Under the pieces are notes generated by a model. That model ran no database searches and had not been told where the DNA came from. It was given only the letters and a program-made list of their open reading frames with translations. From contig DAOTXX010000186.1 of assembly GCA_034434835.1 (NCBI GenBank), positions 11,309-75,308 of the forward strand: 64,000 nucleotides of DNA. Direction: 5' to 3'. The DNA comes from JBGLNJ01 sp034434835 (lineage in GTDB: Bacteria > Chloroflexota > Anaerolineae > Fen-1058). Below, piece after piece: positions 22,312 through 30,939 of this stretch. Within the stretch, counting starts at the first letter, position 1. The number at the start of each line of letters is the position of its first letter. A program made the position numbers and the translations under genes.

Positions 22312-24351
22312 ATGCCCGAAGAGAGAATCCGTGCTAGCGATGTGCCCGGTGACACCGCGGGTGTCGCCCCATCCAAAGGACGCCCGATCCACTATGACGG
22401 CCCGTTGCCCCACCGCTTTCCATTGCCACACCAGCCCCACTTTTTTGGCCGTGAAGCCGAATTGCGCAAGATCGCCCGCGCGCTGGCTCCGCAATCTGCG
22501 GCCTGGGGCGTGTTGATTGACGGCCCAGCCGGCATCGGCAAGACGGCGCTGGCAGTTCGCGCTGGCCATCTGGCATCGGATGAGCAGTTCCCCATCAAGG
22601 TCTTTTTACCGGCCCTGCTCTTGGCGTTGGATCCGCTCGAAGAGCCGGGCTATGACGATTGCCCCAACTCTATGGCTTTGCTGGCCGAATTAGGCCGCGA
22701 ACTGGGCCAAGTCGAGATCGCCAGGTACGATTCGAACGTGCGGGCCGAGAGGCTACTTGAGGCTTTGGAGGAACGCAGCGCCCTCATCGTCATTGATAAC
22801 GTGGCGGCCCTGCGTGATCGGGAGCGCGATCAGTTGTGCCAGTTCCTGAAGCGACTGCCGCGCTCGTGCAAGGCTATTCTCACCGGCTGCTCCGCCCAAG
22901 AAGGCGCGGAAATGATTCAGCTCGAACGGCTGGCCCCGGGCGCTGCGGATGCATTGATTGCTCACCTGATCGAACGTCATCCGTTGTTGGAGGGTGCAGA
23001 CGCTCAAGAGCGTCATGGCTTGTACGATGCCACGCATGGCAACCCGCTGTTGATGGGCTGGCTCATCAGCCAGATCGGGCGACCTCGTAGCCAGTGCACC
23101 ACCATGGCCCAGGCATGTCACCTGATCCGTGCTGCTCCTGCGGGTGTGGACCCGATCGAGCACCTTTTTGAAGATGTCTTGAGCGCGCTGACCGAAAGCG
23201 AGATCGCTGTGCTTGGCGCGGTCGCATGTTTTACCCTGCCGGCCCAGGCTGCATGGATCGTCAGATTGACCAATCTATCTTTTTCGACGGTGCAAGCCGC
23301 AGTCGAAGGTCTCCTGGATCGCGGATTGCTGATGACCGATGCAGATGCCAGGTCGTTCGTCCTGCCCCCGCGGGCCGCAGCTCTGTTACGGATCAAGTGT
23401 CCCGAATTCATCGCAGTAGCCGGAAAACGCCTGACCGAGCGCGTCTTGGAGCTTGTGCTGGAAAACGGTTATGAAAATGCCGAACGCTTTCCAGTGCTCT
23501 ATGCCGAGTGGCCTGCCATCCACGCAGCACTCCCATTTTTCCTTCATGGCGACAATGAGCATTTGCAAGCTCTGTGCCAGGGACTTGATCCATTTCTCGA
23601 GTTTTTTGGTCGCTGGGATGAGCGACTGGCGCTCGATCTGCGGGCCGAAAAGTGCGCGGTCGCAGCGAACGATACCGAAAACGCCGGCTGGCGCGCCTAC
23701 CGCGCCGGGCGAGTGTATGCCTTTCGCGGTCAGGCCGATCAAGTGCTGGCCTGCGCTCAGCGCGTCAGCGAATACTGGATGGGCGCCAGTCCGCTGGTCA
23801 GGGCAGCCGCGGCCCGACTGCTTGGCATCGGGTTCGAGCTGGCGAAGGACTATCGCGCTGCCGTGGTGGCGTATCGCGAGGCGTATACCTTGGACTCGAC
23901 GCTTGAGCCAGAGGGCAAGAACGCGGTCACTGATCTCGAAAGCCTGGCCTGGGCTGAAAAATGCACCGGCAACTATCACGCCGCTGAGCGCGATTTGCGC
24001 CAGGCGCTGCGGATTGCTCGCGCGAACAACCATCGCGACAGTCAGGCAGCGACCCTCGGCGCGCTGGCCGATCTCGCGATGGAACGGGAGAACTATGCCG
24101 CCGCCGAGTCACTAGCCAGAGAGGCCCTGCTGCTGGCGGAGCTGATTGGGAGGCCTGGGCTGATCGCCAATGAATATCGCCGTCTGGCCCAAGCCCTGGC
24201 GCGTCAGGGCCATCCGCAGGCGGGGCTGCCCTATGCTCGCCGCGCCGTCGAGATTCTGGAACGCTTGCGATCGGTGAACCTGCCAGAGGCGCAGTCAGTG
24301 CTTCGAGAATGTGCGCGGAACGACAGCGGCTCTCGCTCAAGCAAGCAATAA
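22312..24351 (+). CDS. STAND (NB-ARC-like) ATPase with TPR repeats
   Basis: A 679-residue cytoplasmic signal-transduction ATPase. After a variable N-terminus comes FFGREAEL, Walker A GPAGIGKTALA (about 71-81), Walker B LIVIDNVAAL, a GNPLL-type motif (HGNPLLMGWL) as in NB-ARC/AP-ATPases, then a winged-helix part. The second half (about 400-670) consists of TPR-like helices (GNYHAAERDLRQALRIAR, ENYAAAESLAREALLLAE). No effector domain is visible, so it may be a regulator or sensor. The start has GGGAG 7 nt upstream. Its 3' end overlaps the convergent histidine kinase gene by 15 nt. Confidence 0.88.
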   Translation: MPEERIRASDVPGDTAGVAPSKGRPIHYDGPLPHRFPLPHQPHFFGREAELRKIARALAPQSAAWGVLIDGPAGIGKTALAVRAGHLASDEQFPIKVFLPALLLALDPLEEPGYDDCPNSMALLAELGRELGQVEIARYDSNVRAERLLEALEERSALIVIDNVAALRDRERDQLCQFLKRLPRSCKAILTGCSAQEGAEMIQLERLAPGAADALIAHLIERHPLLEGADAQERHGLYDATHGNPLLMGWLISQIGRPRSQCTTMAQACHLIRAAPAGVDPIEHLFEDVLSALTESEIAVLGAVACFTLPAQAAWIVRLTNLSFSTVQAAVEGLLDRGLLMTDADARSFVLPPRAAALLRIKCPEFIAVAGKRLTERVLELVLENGYENAERFPVLYAEWPAIHAALPFFLHGDNEHLQALCQGLDPFLEFFGRWDERLALDLRAEKCAVAANDTENAGWRAYRAGRVYAFRGQADQVLACAQRVSEYWMGASPLVRAAAARLLGIGFELAKDYRAAVVAYREAYTLDSTLEPEGKNAVTDLESLAWAEKCTGNYHAAERDLRQALRIARANNHRDSQAATLGALADLAMERENYAAAESLAREALLLAELIGRPGLIANEYRRLAQALARQGHPQAGLPYARRAVEILERLRSVNLPEAQSVLRECARNDSGSRSSKQ

Positions 24352-26814
24352 TCTCCTCACCTCGCGGAGGAGAACCCCGGCCGAGACCGGCTTGGTGAGG
24401 ATTTGCTGAATCCCCAACCCCAGCATGTTCGCCCCTTCGTAGCGAAAAGCTACCCGGCTGGTACTGAGCAAGATGAGCGGGACGCCCGCCACTTGAGGAT
24501 TCTGCCGGAGTTTTCTGAGGGTCGTCCAGCCGTCCCGGGTCGTCAGCCTCAAGCCAAACAAGATCAGGTCGGGACGGCGCTCGGCCATCGCGAGCGTGGT
24601 CTGTTCACCGTCTTGAGCCTCCAGGACAGTCAAGCCCTGGCCGGATAGCACCAAAGACAGCCAGCGGCGCGTTTCTGGATCGCTTTCCACGACAAGCACC
24701 GACCAGGGCATCTTGCTGTCCATCTGCAACAGCACTCGGCTGATGCTCGCGAAAAGCTGTTCGTCGCGGATCGGTTTGGTCAGGAAGTCAGCCGCGCCCG
24801 CGGCGAGACCGGACTCTCGTTCGGGAATGACTGAGGTCATGATCACAGGAACGGCTTGCGTGAGGGGATTCTGCTTGAGCTGTCGCAGCGCCTCAAAGCC
24901 GTCCATATCGGGCATGATGGCATCCAGCAAAAGCAGGTCAGGTTGTTGTTGCTCTACGATCTGCAGCGCCTCAGCGGCTTGAGTCGCAATCAAAACGCTG
25001 TGACCCGCCAGTTCGAGTTGATAGCGAAGCGATTGGACCGCACTCGAATCGCCGTCGGCGATCAAGATCCTGAAAGTCTTGATCGGCGCCTGCCCGGTTC
25101 CCCCCAGAGCCTCGGCAGCGGGCAGCTCCAGCGAGGGGCGGGGGAAAATGGGAACGGTGAAGCTGAACGTGCTGCCACGGCCCACGACACTCGTGGCCCA
25201 AATGCGCCCGCCGTGCATCTCAACGAGCGCGCGGGTGATCGCCAGCCCCAGGCCAGCGCCCGGAATATCGAGGGCAAGAGCATTCGGGGCCCGAAAAAAG
25301 CTAGCGAACAGCCTGGTCTGATCTCGTTCTGTTATGCCGATGCCGGTATCGGCAATATCCACCTGCACTTGCTCGCCGACCACACGGGCCACGATGCTGA
25401 TCTTGCCCTCGAAGGTAAATTTGAGGGCGTTGGACAGCAGGCTCGTGATGATCTGCGCGAGTCGGCCGGGGTCCGCCAACACCTCTGGCAAGCCATCGGG
25501 GACCTGCAGATCGAGCTGGATGTCCCGGTCCCCCAGGCGGGAACGGAGATCGTGCAGGACATTGAGAATGACGTGCCGCAGCGAGACGGCCTCAAAGCGC
25601 ATCTTGATCTCGCCCGCCTCCAGGCTCGCCAGGTCCACCAAGCCCTTGACGACCGTGCTCAATCGATCGCAATTGGCCTTGACGATCTCTAAAAAATCGA
25701 ACTGGGTGTCGGTGAGAACCCCGGCGGCTCCTGTGACGAGCAAGTCAACGTATCCCTTGGCTGCGATCATCGGCGCATGAAGCTCGTGCGAGGCTAGCGA
25801 CACCAGGTCGCTTTTGAGCTGTTCCACTTCGGCTTCCTTGGTGATGTCGCGCAAGACGATCACCGTACCTTGTTGAGTCACTGACGGCAAAGTGACCGGA
25901 GCCAGGCTAAAGGCTAATGCCCGGGTGCCCCAATTGACCTTGAGACTGGCCGTCCATGATCCGCCCCCTCCGATCAGCAGGCCGATGAGCGATTGGTCTT
26001 CGGGGGGCGCCACGACACCAAGGATCTGGTTCAAGTCACTGCCCAGCACATCCTGTTCGGAGGTCTCCAGGATGTCACACGCGCGGGCGTTGACGACGAT
26101 GGCCTTTTTGTTCTGGTCAAAGACAATCACCCCCTCGCTCATACTCTGGAGGATGGCCTGGAGCTTGTTCGCCTCCGTTCGCTCACGGTCAAGCGCCTCC
26201 TGCAAGTGCTGGGTTTGCGCGGCAACACGACGATCAAGCTCTCGGGCGTGTTGATGGATCCGATGGAGAGCATTATCCAATTGCGCCGAGATGTTCCAGG
26301 CCGGCAGCGCCACCAACCAGAAACTGATGATGGCATAATAGTTGAGGCCCTCTGGGCGAGGATGCGTGATAAAAGTCAGCGCGTACAGGGCAGTAGCCAG
26401 CGCGGCAAAGAGAAAGGCATCATGTGGAAGGGTGATGAAGCTGGCTGCCGCAATCGGGATAAGGTACAGTGGGACCAGGCGGTCGGGATCTTGAGCTAGA
26501 GATACGACGGCGGTGATCAGGGTAAGGAAAATGAGATAAATGTAGCCCGCGAATCGAGTGTACCCGATCTGGTTCAGGCGTAAAGCGATCAGCAGGAGAG
26601 TCAGTCCAAGCAGTTCGGCGCTCAAGAGAGCCAGATTCTCGATGGGCGAACGACCTTGGAGGAGATAGATGAGGTAAATAGCGGCCAACAGGGCCAAGGC
26701 AAAACTTGCGCCAAGAAGCAGAATACCGAGCAGGCGCGCACGTCGTACTTGCGCAGGATCGTTGCTGTGGGTCGAGAGTAAATTAAAGATCCAGCGTCTA
26801 ACACGGTTCTTCAT
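24337..26814 (-). CDS. membrane hybrid histidine kinase with two receiver domains, the second degenerate
   Basis: An 825-residue sensor. The N-terminus (about 20-180) has five to six hydrophobic segments (7TM-like or MASE-like sensor), then a coiled-coil, a PAS domain (GVIVFDQNKKAIVVNARACDIL), HisKA with phospho-His343 in SHELHAPM, and an HATPase_c with DTGIGI and GAGLGLAI. Receiver 1 is intact (LLLLDAIMPDMDG, Asp631; TKPI Lys). Receiver 2 has Gly754 where the phospho-Asp should be (LILFGLRL) but keeps TKPV. It is therefore likely a pseudo-receiver used for binding. The start at 26814 precedes the first membrane segments; upstream in-frame codons lack support. Promoter at 26934-26962. Divergent from the poly-HAMP gene. 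Confidence 0.92.
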   Translation of the reverse strand: MKNRVRRWIFNLLSTHSNDPAQVRRARLLGILLLGASFALALLAAIYLIYLLQGRSPIENLALLSAELLGLTLLLIALRLNQIGYTRFAGYIYLIFLTLITAVVSLAQDPDRLVPLYLIPIAAASFITLPHDAFLFAALATALYALTFITHPRPEGLNYYAIISFWLVALPAWNISAQLDNALHRIHQHARELDRRVAAQTQHLQEALDRERTEANKLQAILQSMSEGVIVFDQNKKAIVVNARACDILETSEQDVLGSDLNQILGVVAPPEDQSLIGLLIGGGGSWTASLKVNWGTRALAFSLAPVTLPSVTQQGTVIVLRDITKEAEVEQLKSDLVSLASHELHAPMIAAKGYVDLLVTGAAGVLTDTQFDFLEIVKANCDRLSTVVKGLVDLASLEAGEIKMRFEAVSLRHVILNVLHDLRSRLGDRDIQLDLQVPDGLPEVLADPGRLAQIITSLLSNALKFTFEGKISIVARVVGEQVQVDIADTGIGITERDQTRLFASFFRAPNALALDIPGAGLGLAITRALVEMHGGRIWATSVVGRGSTFSFTVPIFPRPSLELPAAEALGGTGQAPIKTFRILIADGDSSAVQSLRYQLELAGHSVLIATQAAEALQIVEQQQPDLLLLDAIMPDMDGFEALRQLKQNPLTQAVPVIMTSVIPERESGLAAGAADFLTKPIRDEQLFASISRVLLQMDSKMPWSVLVVESDPETRRWLSLVLSGQGLTVLEAQDGEQTTLAMAERRPDLILFGLRLTTRDGWTTLRKLRQNPQVAGVPLILLSTSRVAFRYEGANMLGLGIQQILTKPVSAGVLLREVRRLLLA

Positions 26815-27384
26815 CGGGCAGTGAGAGTCAGGGCTAGTCTTGACCCAAGCATTGCGCTGGGGGCGACACAAGGCTCTAATCTGTGATGTGAGCCGTTTCG
26901 ATCCTGTCAAGCGACTCGGATCACAATGCCTATACTATACATCACTTTTGCGTTCTTGTGAATACAGATTGGGTCGCACTTTGGTTTTGCTTGTCCGCCA
27001 GTTTACGGAAGTTAACGGAGAGGACATAACAACACTGACTATCCAGATCACCAGTATTTGACAAATCCAGCAAATTTCGGCATACTTATGTCCTGATCGT
27101 GTCCCCCCTGTGGCGTATTGAATATGTTCAGGCTCGAGTTCTTGGCTCTGACCTGAAGGGATGGACTGCCCGATGCAGCACCTGGTCATACCGCAATTTG
27201 CATGGGGAGCAGGCTCGCCTGCCTCCCTTCACACGTTGCCCTTGACAACTGCCCCCGGTTGTCCCGGTATGTTCCACAGTTCTAGCCGCCTGGCTAGACC
27301 CACCCACCGGAACACCCAACGTGCCGAGATGACGAGCGATTTGTGCTACCTGCCCCGTCCCCCCCACAGGTGAAGGAGGGAAGC
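26815..27384. other. divergent intergenic region between kinase and poly-HAMP genes
   Basis: It contains the kinase promoter (26934-26962), a hairpin around 27206-27229 (GGGAGCAGGC/GCCTGCCTCCC, one mismatch), and a perfect 7-bp hairpin TCTAGCC/GGCTAGA at 27281-27298. TTGACA at 27243-27248 may be a -35 for the plus-strand operon, but no good -10 is at the right distance. No gene seen. Confidence 0.5.
26934..26962 (-). promoter_or_regulatory. sigma70-type promoter of the hybrid kinase
   Basis: Minus strand: TTCACA (26957-26962), 17-nt spacer, TATAGT (26934-26939). The leader to the chosen start is about 113 nt. Confidence 0.65.
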
Positions 27385-29622
27385 ATGCTTGAGAGGTTCA
27401 AACTTGGCCCGATTGTGATTGTCTCTTTTGTCTTGGTGGCAATGCTCATTGTTGTGGTGGGAGCCGTGGGTTACCTGGCCGCCCAGGGACAGGACAATCA
27501 CATTTTGATTCTGGTCACTGTGAGTGCGGCCCTGGCTACGGTCATCTGGGGCGTGTTGCTCGCTCGCAGCATTACAGGCCCTCTGTCCCTGATCGTGCGA
27601 ATGTCTCAAGAAATAGGTCAGCGGCATCTGGGCATGCGCTTGCGGATGAACAGGCCGGATGAGATCGGACTGGTGGCTCATGCGTTGAATCAGCTTGCCG
27701 ACGATTTGCAACGCGACGTGGTTGCCCCGCTGAAAAAGGCCGCAGCCGGCGATCTGACCATGCAAGTTGAGCCACGAGACAGTCAAGATGAAATCGCTCT
27801 GGCCGTGAAAAAAATCATCGAATCGCTGCAAGAACTGGTGGCCGAAACAGGAGTGCTGGCTCAGTCTGTGACTGAGGGCAAGCTCACAGCCCGCGGCAAA
27901 TTGGGGCGATTTCAAGGGGGATACAAAACAATTATTCAGCAGGTCAACCACTCTCTCGATTCAGTCACCGAGCCACTTCAAACAGTCGCCCAGCATATCA
28001 GTCAACTGGCTGCGGGCAACACGCCCTCCAGGCTGGCCCAGTTGGATCAGGGCGACTGGATCGGGATTCAGAATGACCTGAATGTTTCCCTTGACGCCAT
28101 TCGCGGATTGACGGCGGACTGCGTCGTCTTGTCCCAAGCGGCGGCGGAGGGAAAGCTTGCAACCCAGACCGATCTCGGCCGATATCGCGGTGATTTCCGT
28201 ATCATCGCGCAGAACATGAACGGTGTGCTTAAGGCAATGGCCGACCCCCTGAGCAAGATCGCTGTGGGCCTCGGCTATCTGGCAGACGGCAGAATCCCCT
28301 CCCCGATCACCGATGCCTTTAATGGTGATTTCGAGACCCTCAAACATAGTCTCAATCAGATTATCGGGACGGCTCACTTGTGCGAGGCCGATAGCCAATT
28401 ATTGATTGAAGCGGCGACCGAGGCCAATCTGGCTGTGCGGGCGGATACCAGCAAGTATCCCGGCGAAAGCGGCTGGCTCCTGGATCGAATGAACCGGATG
28501 ATGGATGCCTTGATCCTGCCCTTGAACACAGTGGCCGATCGTGTCGCCCATCTGGCCCAGGGAGAGATCCCGCCCCGGGTTACAGAGACCTATCGAGGCG
28601 ATTTCCAAAAGCTCAGGAATGATTTGAACACTTGCATTGATGCGATGAGTACTTGGAGCGCTGACGTGAGTTTGTTATCGAGAGCTGCCTCAGAAGGCCG
28701 GCTGGCGGTTCGCGCGGATGTCTCCAGACATCAAGGCGAGTTCCGCAAGATTGCTCAAAGGACGAACGACCTGCTGGACGCTGTGACCGCCCCCTTGGGT
28801 TCGGTGGCCGTATACACAGGCCGGATCGCCAACGGCGACGTTCCGCCCCTGATCACCGAGGGCTTTCTAGGGGACTGGGTCGGAATCCGGGATAACTTGA
28901 ACGCTTGCGCCGCCGCCGTCAGCGCACTGCTCGTGGATATGGACATGCTGACCCAGGCGTTGACAGAGGGTCGGCTGGCCGTTCGGACTGACGCCAGCCG
29001 ATACCAGGGCCGATTCCACCAAGTCATTCAGAACGCGAACAATGCTCTGAGTGCGGTGATGGACGCTGTGAACAATGCCGGTCGGGCCATCACGCAGTTG
29101 GCGGACGGAAATCTGCAGGCCCAGATGGACGGGCATTATCAGGGTGACTGGGCCGTGCTCAGGGACCGGGTGGAAGCGATGGCCAGCGGGCTTAGGAACA
29201 TGGCCAACAAAACCCGGCAAGCTTCATTCGGCATGGCGGAGGCAACCACGCAGATTTTGGCTTCATCCAGTCACATGGTGAGCACGGCCCGGCAGCAAGC
29301 GGGCGCCATTCTCGACATGACGAATACCGTGCAAGAGACCAAGACGGCCGTGGGGCAATCGGTGCGGCAGGCGCAAGAGATGGCGCGTGTGATCAGCGAG
29401 TTAGCCTCGGTGGTCGAAGCCTCGGCGCAAGCAGCGCAGCATGTGGTCAAGGGCGTCGAACAGGAAACTACAAAATTGGACCAAATCTCGACCGGGATTG
29501 ATGAGATTAATCGGACCGTGCAATATGCCTTGGAGACAGCCCAACAGTGGCAAAGCATGGCACAAAACCTGATGGTGCTTTCAGAGCAACTCAAAGTGAC
29601 GGCGACGCATTACCGGTTCTAA
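27385..29622 (+). CDS. membrane poly-HAMP protein with tip-less signalling coil
   Basis: A 745-residue protein. Two adjacent membrane helices (about 7-29 and 36-56) flank only a few residues, so there is almost no external sensor. About a dozen HAMP units follow; four are organised as di-HAMP repeats of 91 residues with recurring PL..VA..LA.G..P, GDF..LR..LN and EGRLAVRAD motifs. The C-terminal ~135 residues resemble the outer methylation helices of a chemoreceptor (ending ETAQQWQSMAQNLMVLSEQLK). The hairpin tip that contacts CheA/CheW is missing. AAGGAGG 5 nt before the ATG fixes the start. The AAA ATPase gene begins 18 nt after the stop, suggesting the output goes to that ATPase rather than to a chemotaxis kinase. 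Confidence 0.9.
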   Translation: MLERFKLGPIVIVSFVLVAMLIVVVGAVGYLAAQGQDNHILILVTVSAALATVIWGVLLARSITGPLSLIVRMSQEIGQRHLGMRLRMNRPDEIGLVAHALNQLADDLQRDVVAPLKKAAAGDLTMQVEPRDSQDEIALAVKKIIESLQELVAETGVLAQSVTEGKLTARGKLGRFQGGYKTIIQQVNHSLDSVTEPLQTVAQHISQLAAGNTPSRLAQLDQGDWIGIQNDLNVSLDAIRGLTADCVVLSQAAAEGKLATQTDLGRYRGDFRIIAQNMNGVLKAMADPLSKIAVGLGYLADGRIPSPITDAFNGDFETLKHSLNQIIGTAHLCEADSQLLIEAATEANLAVRADTSKYPGESGWLLDRMNRMMDALILPLNTVADRVAHLAQGEIPPRVTETYRGDFQKLRNDLNTCIDAMSTWSADVSLLSRAASEGRLAVRADVSRHQGEFRKIAQRTNDLLDAVTAPLGSVAVYTGRIANGDVPPLITEGFLGDWVGIRDNLNACAAAVSALLVDMDMLTQALTEGRLAVRTDASRYQGRFHQVIQNANNALSAVMDAVNNAGRAITQLADGNLQAQMDGHYQGDWAVLRDRVEAMASGLRNMANKTRQASFGMAEATTQILASSSHMVSTARQQAGAILDMTNTVQETKTAVGQSVRQAQEMARVISELASVVEASAQAAQHVVKGVEQETTKLDQISTGIDEINRTVQYALETAQQWQSMAQNLMVLSEQLKVTATHYRF

Positions 29623-29640
29623 GTCTCACGGAGAGGCCTT

Positions 29641-30939
29641 TTGAATCCGCGCATTCCTTTCATCTATGGCCGGCCGGTCAAATCGGTCGAGTTCTTGGAC
29701 CGCGAAACTGAGCTGCGCGCGATCTTTAATCGCCTGCGCAACACCGAGTCCACCGCGGTCGTCGGGGAACCTCACATCGGCAAAAGCTCCTTGCTGTTGC
29801 AGTTGGCGGACGATGAAACCCGGCGCGTGTATCTGGGCAGCGAAGCGCAACGCATGATGATGTCGGTTCTGGACTTGCAGCCGGTGGGCCGTGACTACAC
29901 GCCGGCCTCGTTCTGGGCTGAAGTCCTGGATCGGTTGTGCCAGCCCGGTCAGGATGATCTGAAGCCACATCTCGATCTGGTGGCCGAATCGAGTTACGCG
30001 CGCCGACCCCTGGAGCGGTTGTTCAACTACCTGGGGCAAACAGGCAGGCGCCTGGTGCTTTTGCTGGACGAGTTCGATCGCCTGTTGGTGCATCCGAACT
30101 TTCAAGACCCGGCTTTCTTTGCCCTTTTGCGCTCGCTTTCGACGCGCACCGGGGGACTTGCGCGGGTCACCACCTCGCGGCTGTCTGTCGCACAGATGAA
30201 TGGGATCGGCCATGCGCTGCTCACCACCGGCTCGCCCTTTTTCAACAACGTGATCGAAGTGCGTCTCCACCCCTTTGACGATCGCATCGTCGGAATGTTG
30301 CTGGATCGAGCCGGAGATCTCTTTGCATCTGACGAGCGGCGATTTATCCGCCGTGTGGCAGGCCGCCACCCCTATCTGCTCCAGGCGATGGTCGCAACGT
30401 TGCTGGAGACACGCGGCGATGAGCGCCAAGCGCGCGCCGCCGAATTATTCTATGAGCGGACCGCTTTTCATTTTGATGATTTGTGGCGCACGCTGGACGA
30501 TCGCACGCGCACGACGGCCGTCATCTTGGCGCTTATGGAGTTGGGGGGACGCGCTTTGGGCCAAGAGTTCAACTTTCGCGAGATCGAGCGGGTAGATGCG
30601 TTCGGCCCGGAGCTACGCAACCTGGCCGAACGAGGCCTGGCCGAGCATGTGGGCGAAGGATGGCAATTTGATCGGCAGCATCTGCTCGTCTGGAGAGGCG
30701 AGCGGTGGACGGTGGGCTGCCAGGCGTTCGCCTGGTGGGTGCGCGATGTCGTCATCGCCGGCTCTCGCACGGTGCCGGCGTACAATGAATGGCTGGCGAA
30801 CAAGCGCTATCATTTTCTCTTGACCCAGCAGCAGTGGGACAGCCTGATCAAGCTGGTGCGTCGAGCGCCGCCGTGGGCCGTGCGGGGGGTCGTGGAATTC
30901 GCCAAAGCACTCTTCCACGAGTTGACGTCCAAGCGATGA
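29641..30939 (+). CDS. AAA/STAND-type ATPase
   Basis: A 432-residue ATPase of the AAA_16/archaeal-ATPase type. It shows FLDRETEL, Walker A GEPHIGKSSLL (about 42-52), Walker B LVLLLDEFDRLL, a sensor-like VTTSRLS, RHPYLLQAM, and a C-terminal winged-helix region. No effector domain is attached. It starts with TTG behind GGAGAGG, 18 nt after the poly-HAMP stop. Its stop overlaps the next start (ATGA), so translation of the NACHT-FGE protein is coupled to it. Inferred to relay nucleotide-dependent signals between the membrane poly-HAMP protein and the NACHT-FGE protein. Confidence 0.9.
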   Translation: MNPRIPFIYGRPVKSVEFLDRETELRAIFNRLRNTESTAVVGEPHIGKSSLLLQLADDETRRVYLGSEAQRMMMSVLDLQPVGRDYTPASFWAEVLDRLCQPGQDDLKPHLDLVAESSYARRPLERLFNYLGQTGRRLVLLLDEFDRLLVHPNFQDPAFFALLRSLSTRTGGLARVTTSRLSVAQMNGIGHALLTTGSPFFNNVIEVRLHPFDDRIVGMLLDRAGDLFASDERRFIRRVAGRHPYLLQAMVATLLETRGDERQARAAELFYERTAFHFDDLWRTLDDRTRTTAVILALMELGGRALGQEFNFREIERVDAFGPELRNLAERGLAEHVGEGWQFDRQHLLVWRGERWTVGCQAFAWWVRDVVIAGSRTVPAYNEWLANKRYHFLLTQQQWDSLIKLVRRAPPWAVRGVVEFAKALFHELTSKR

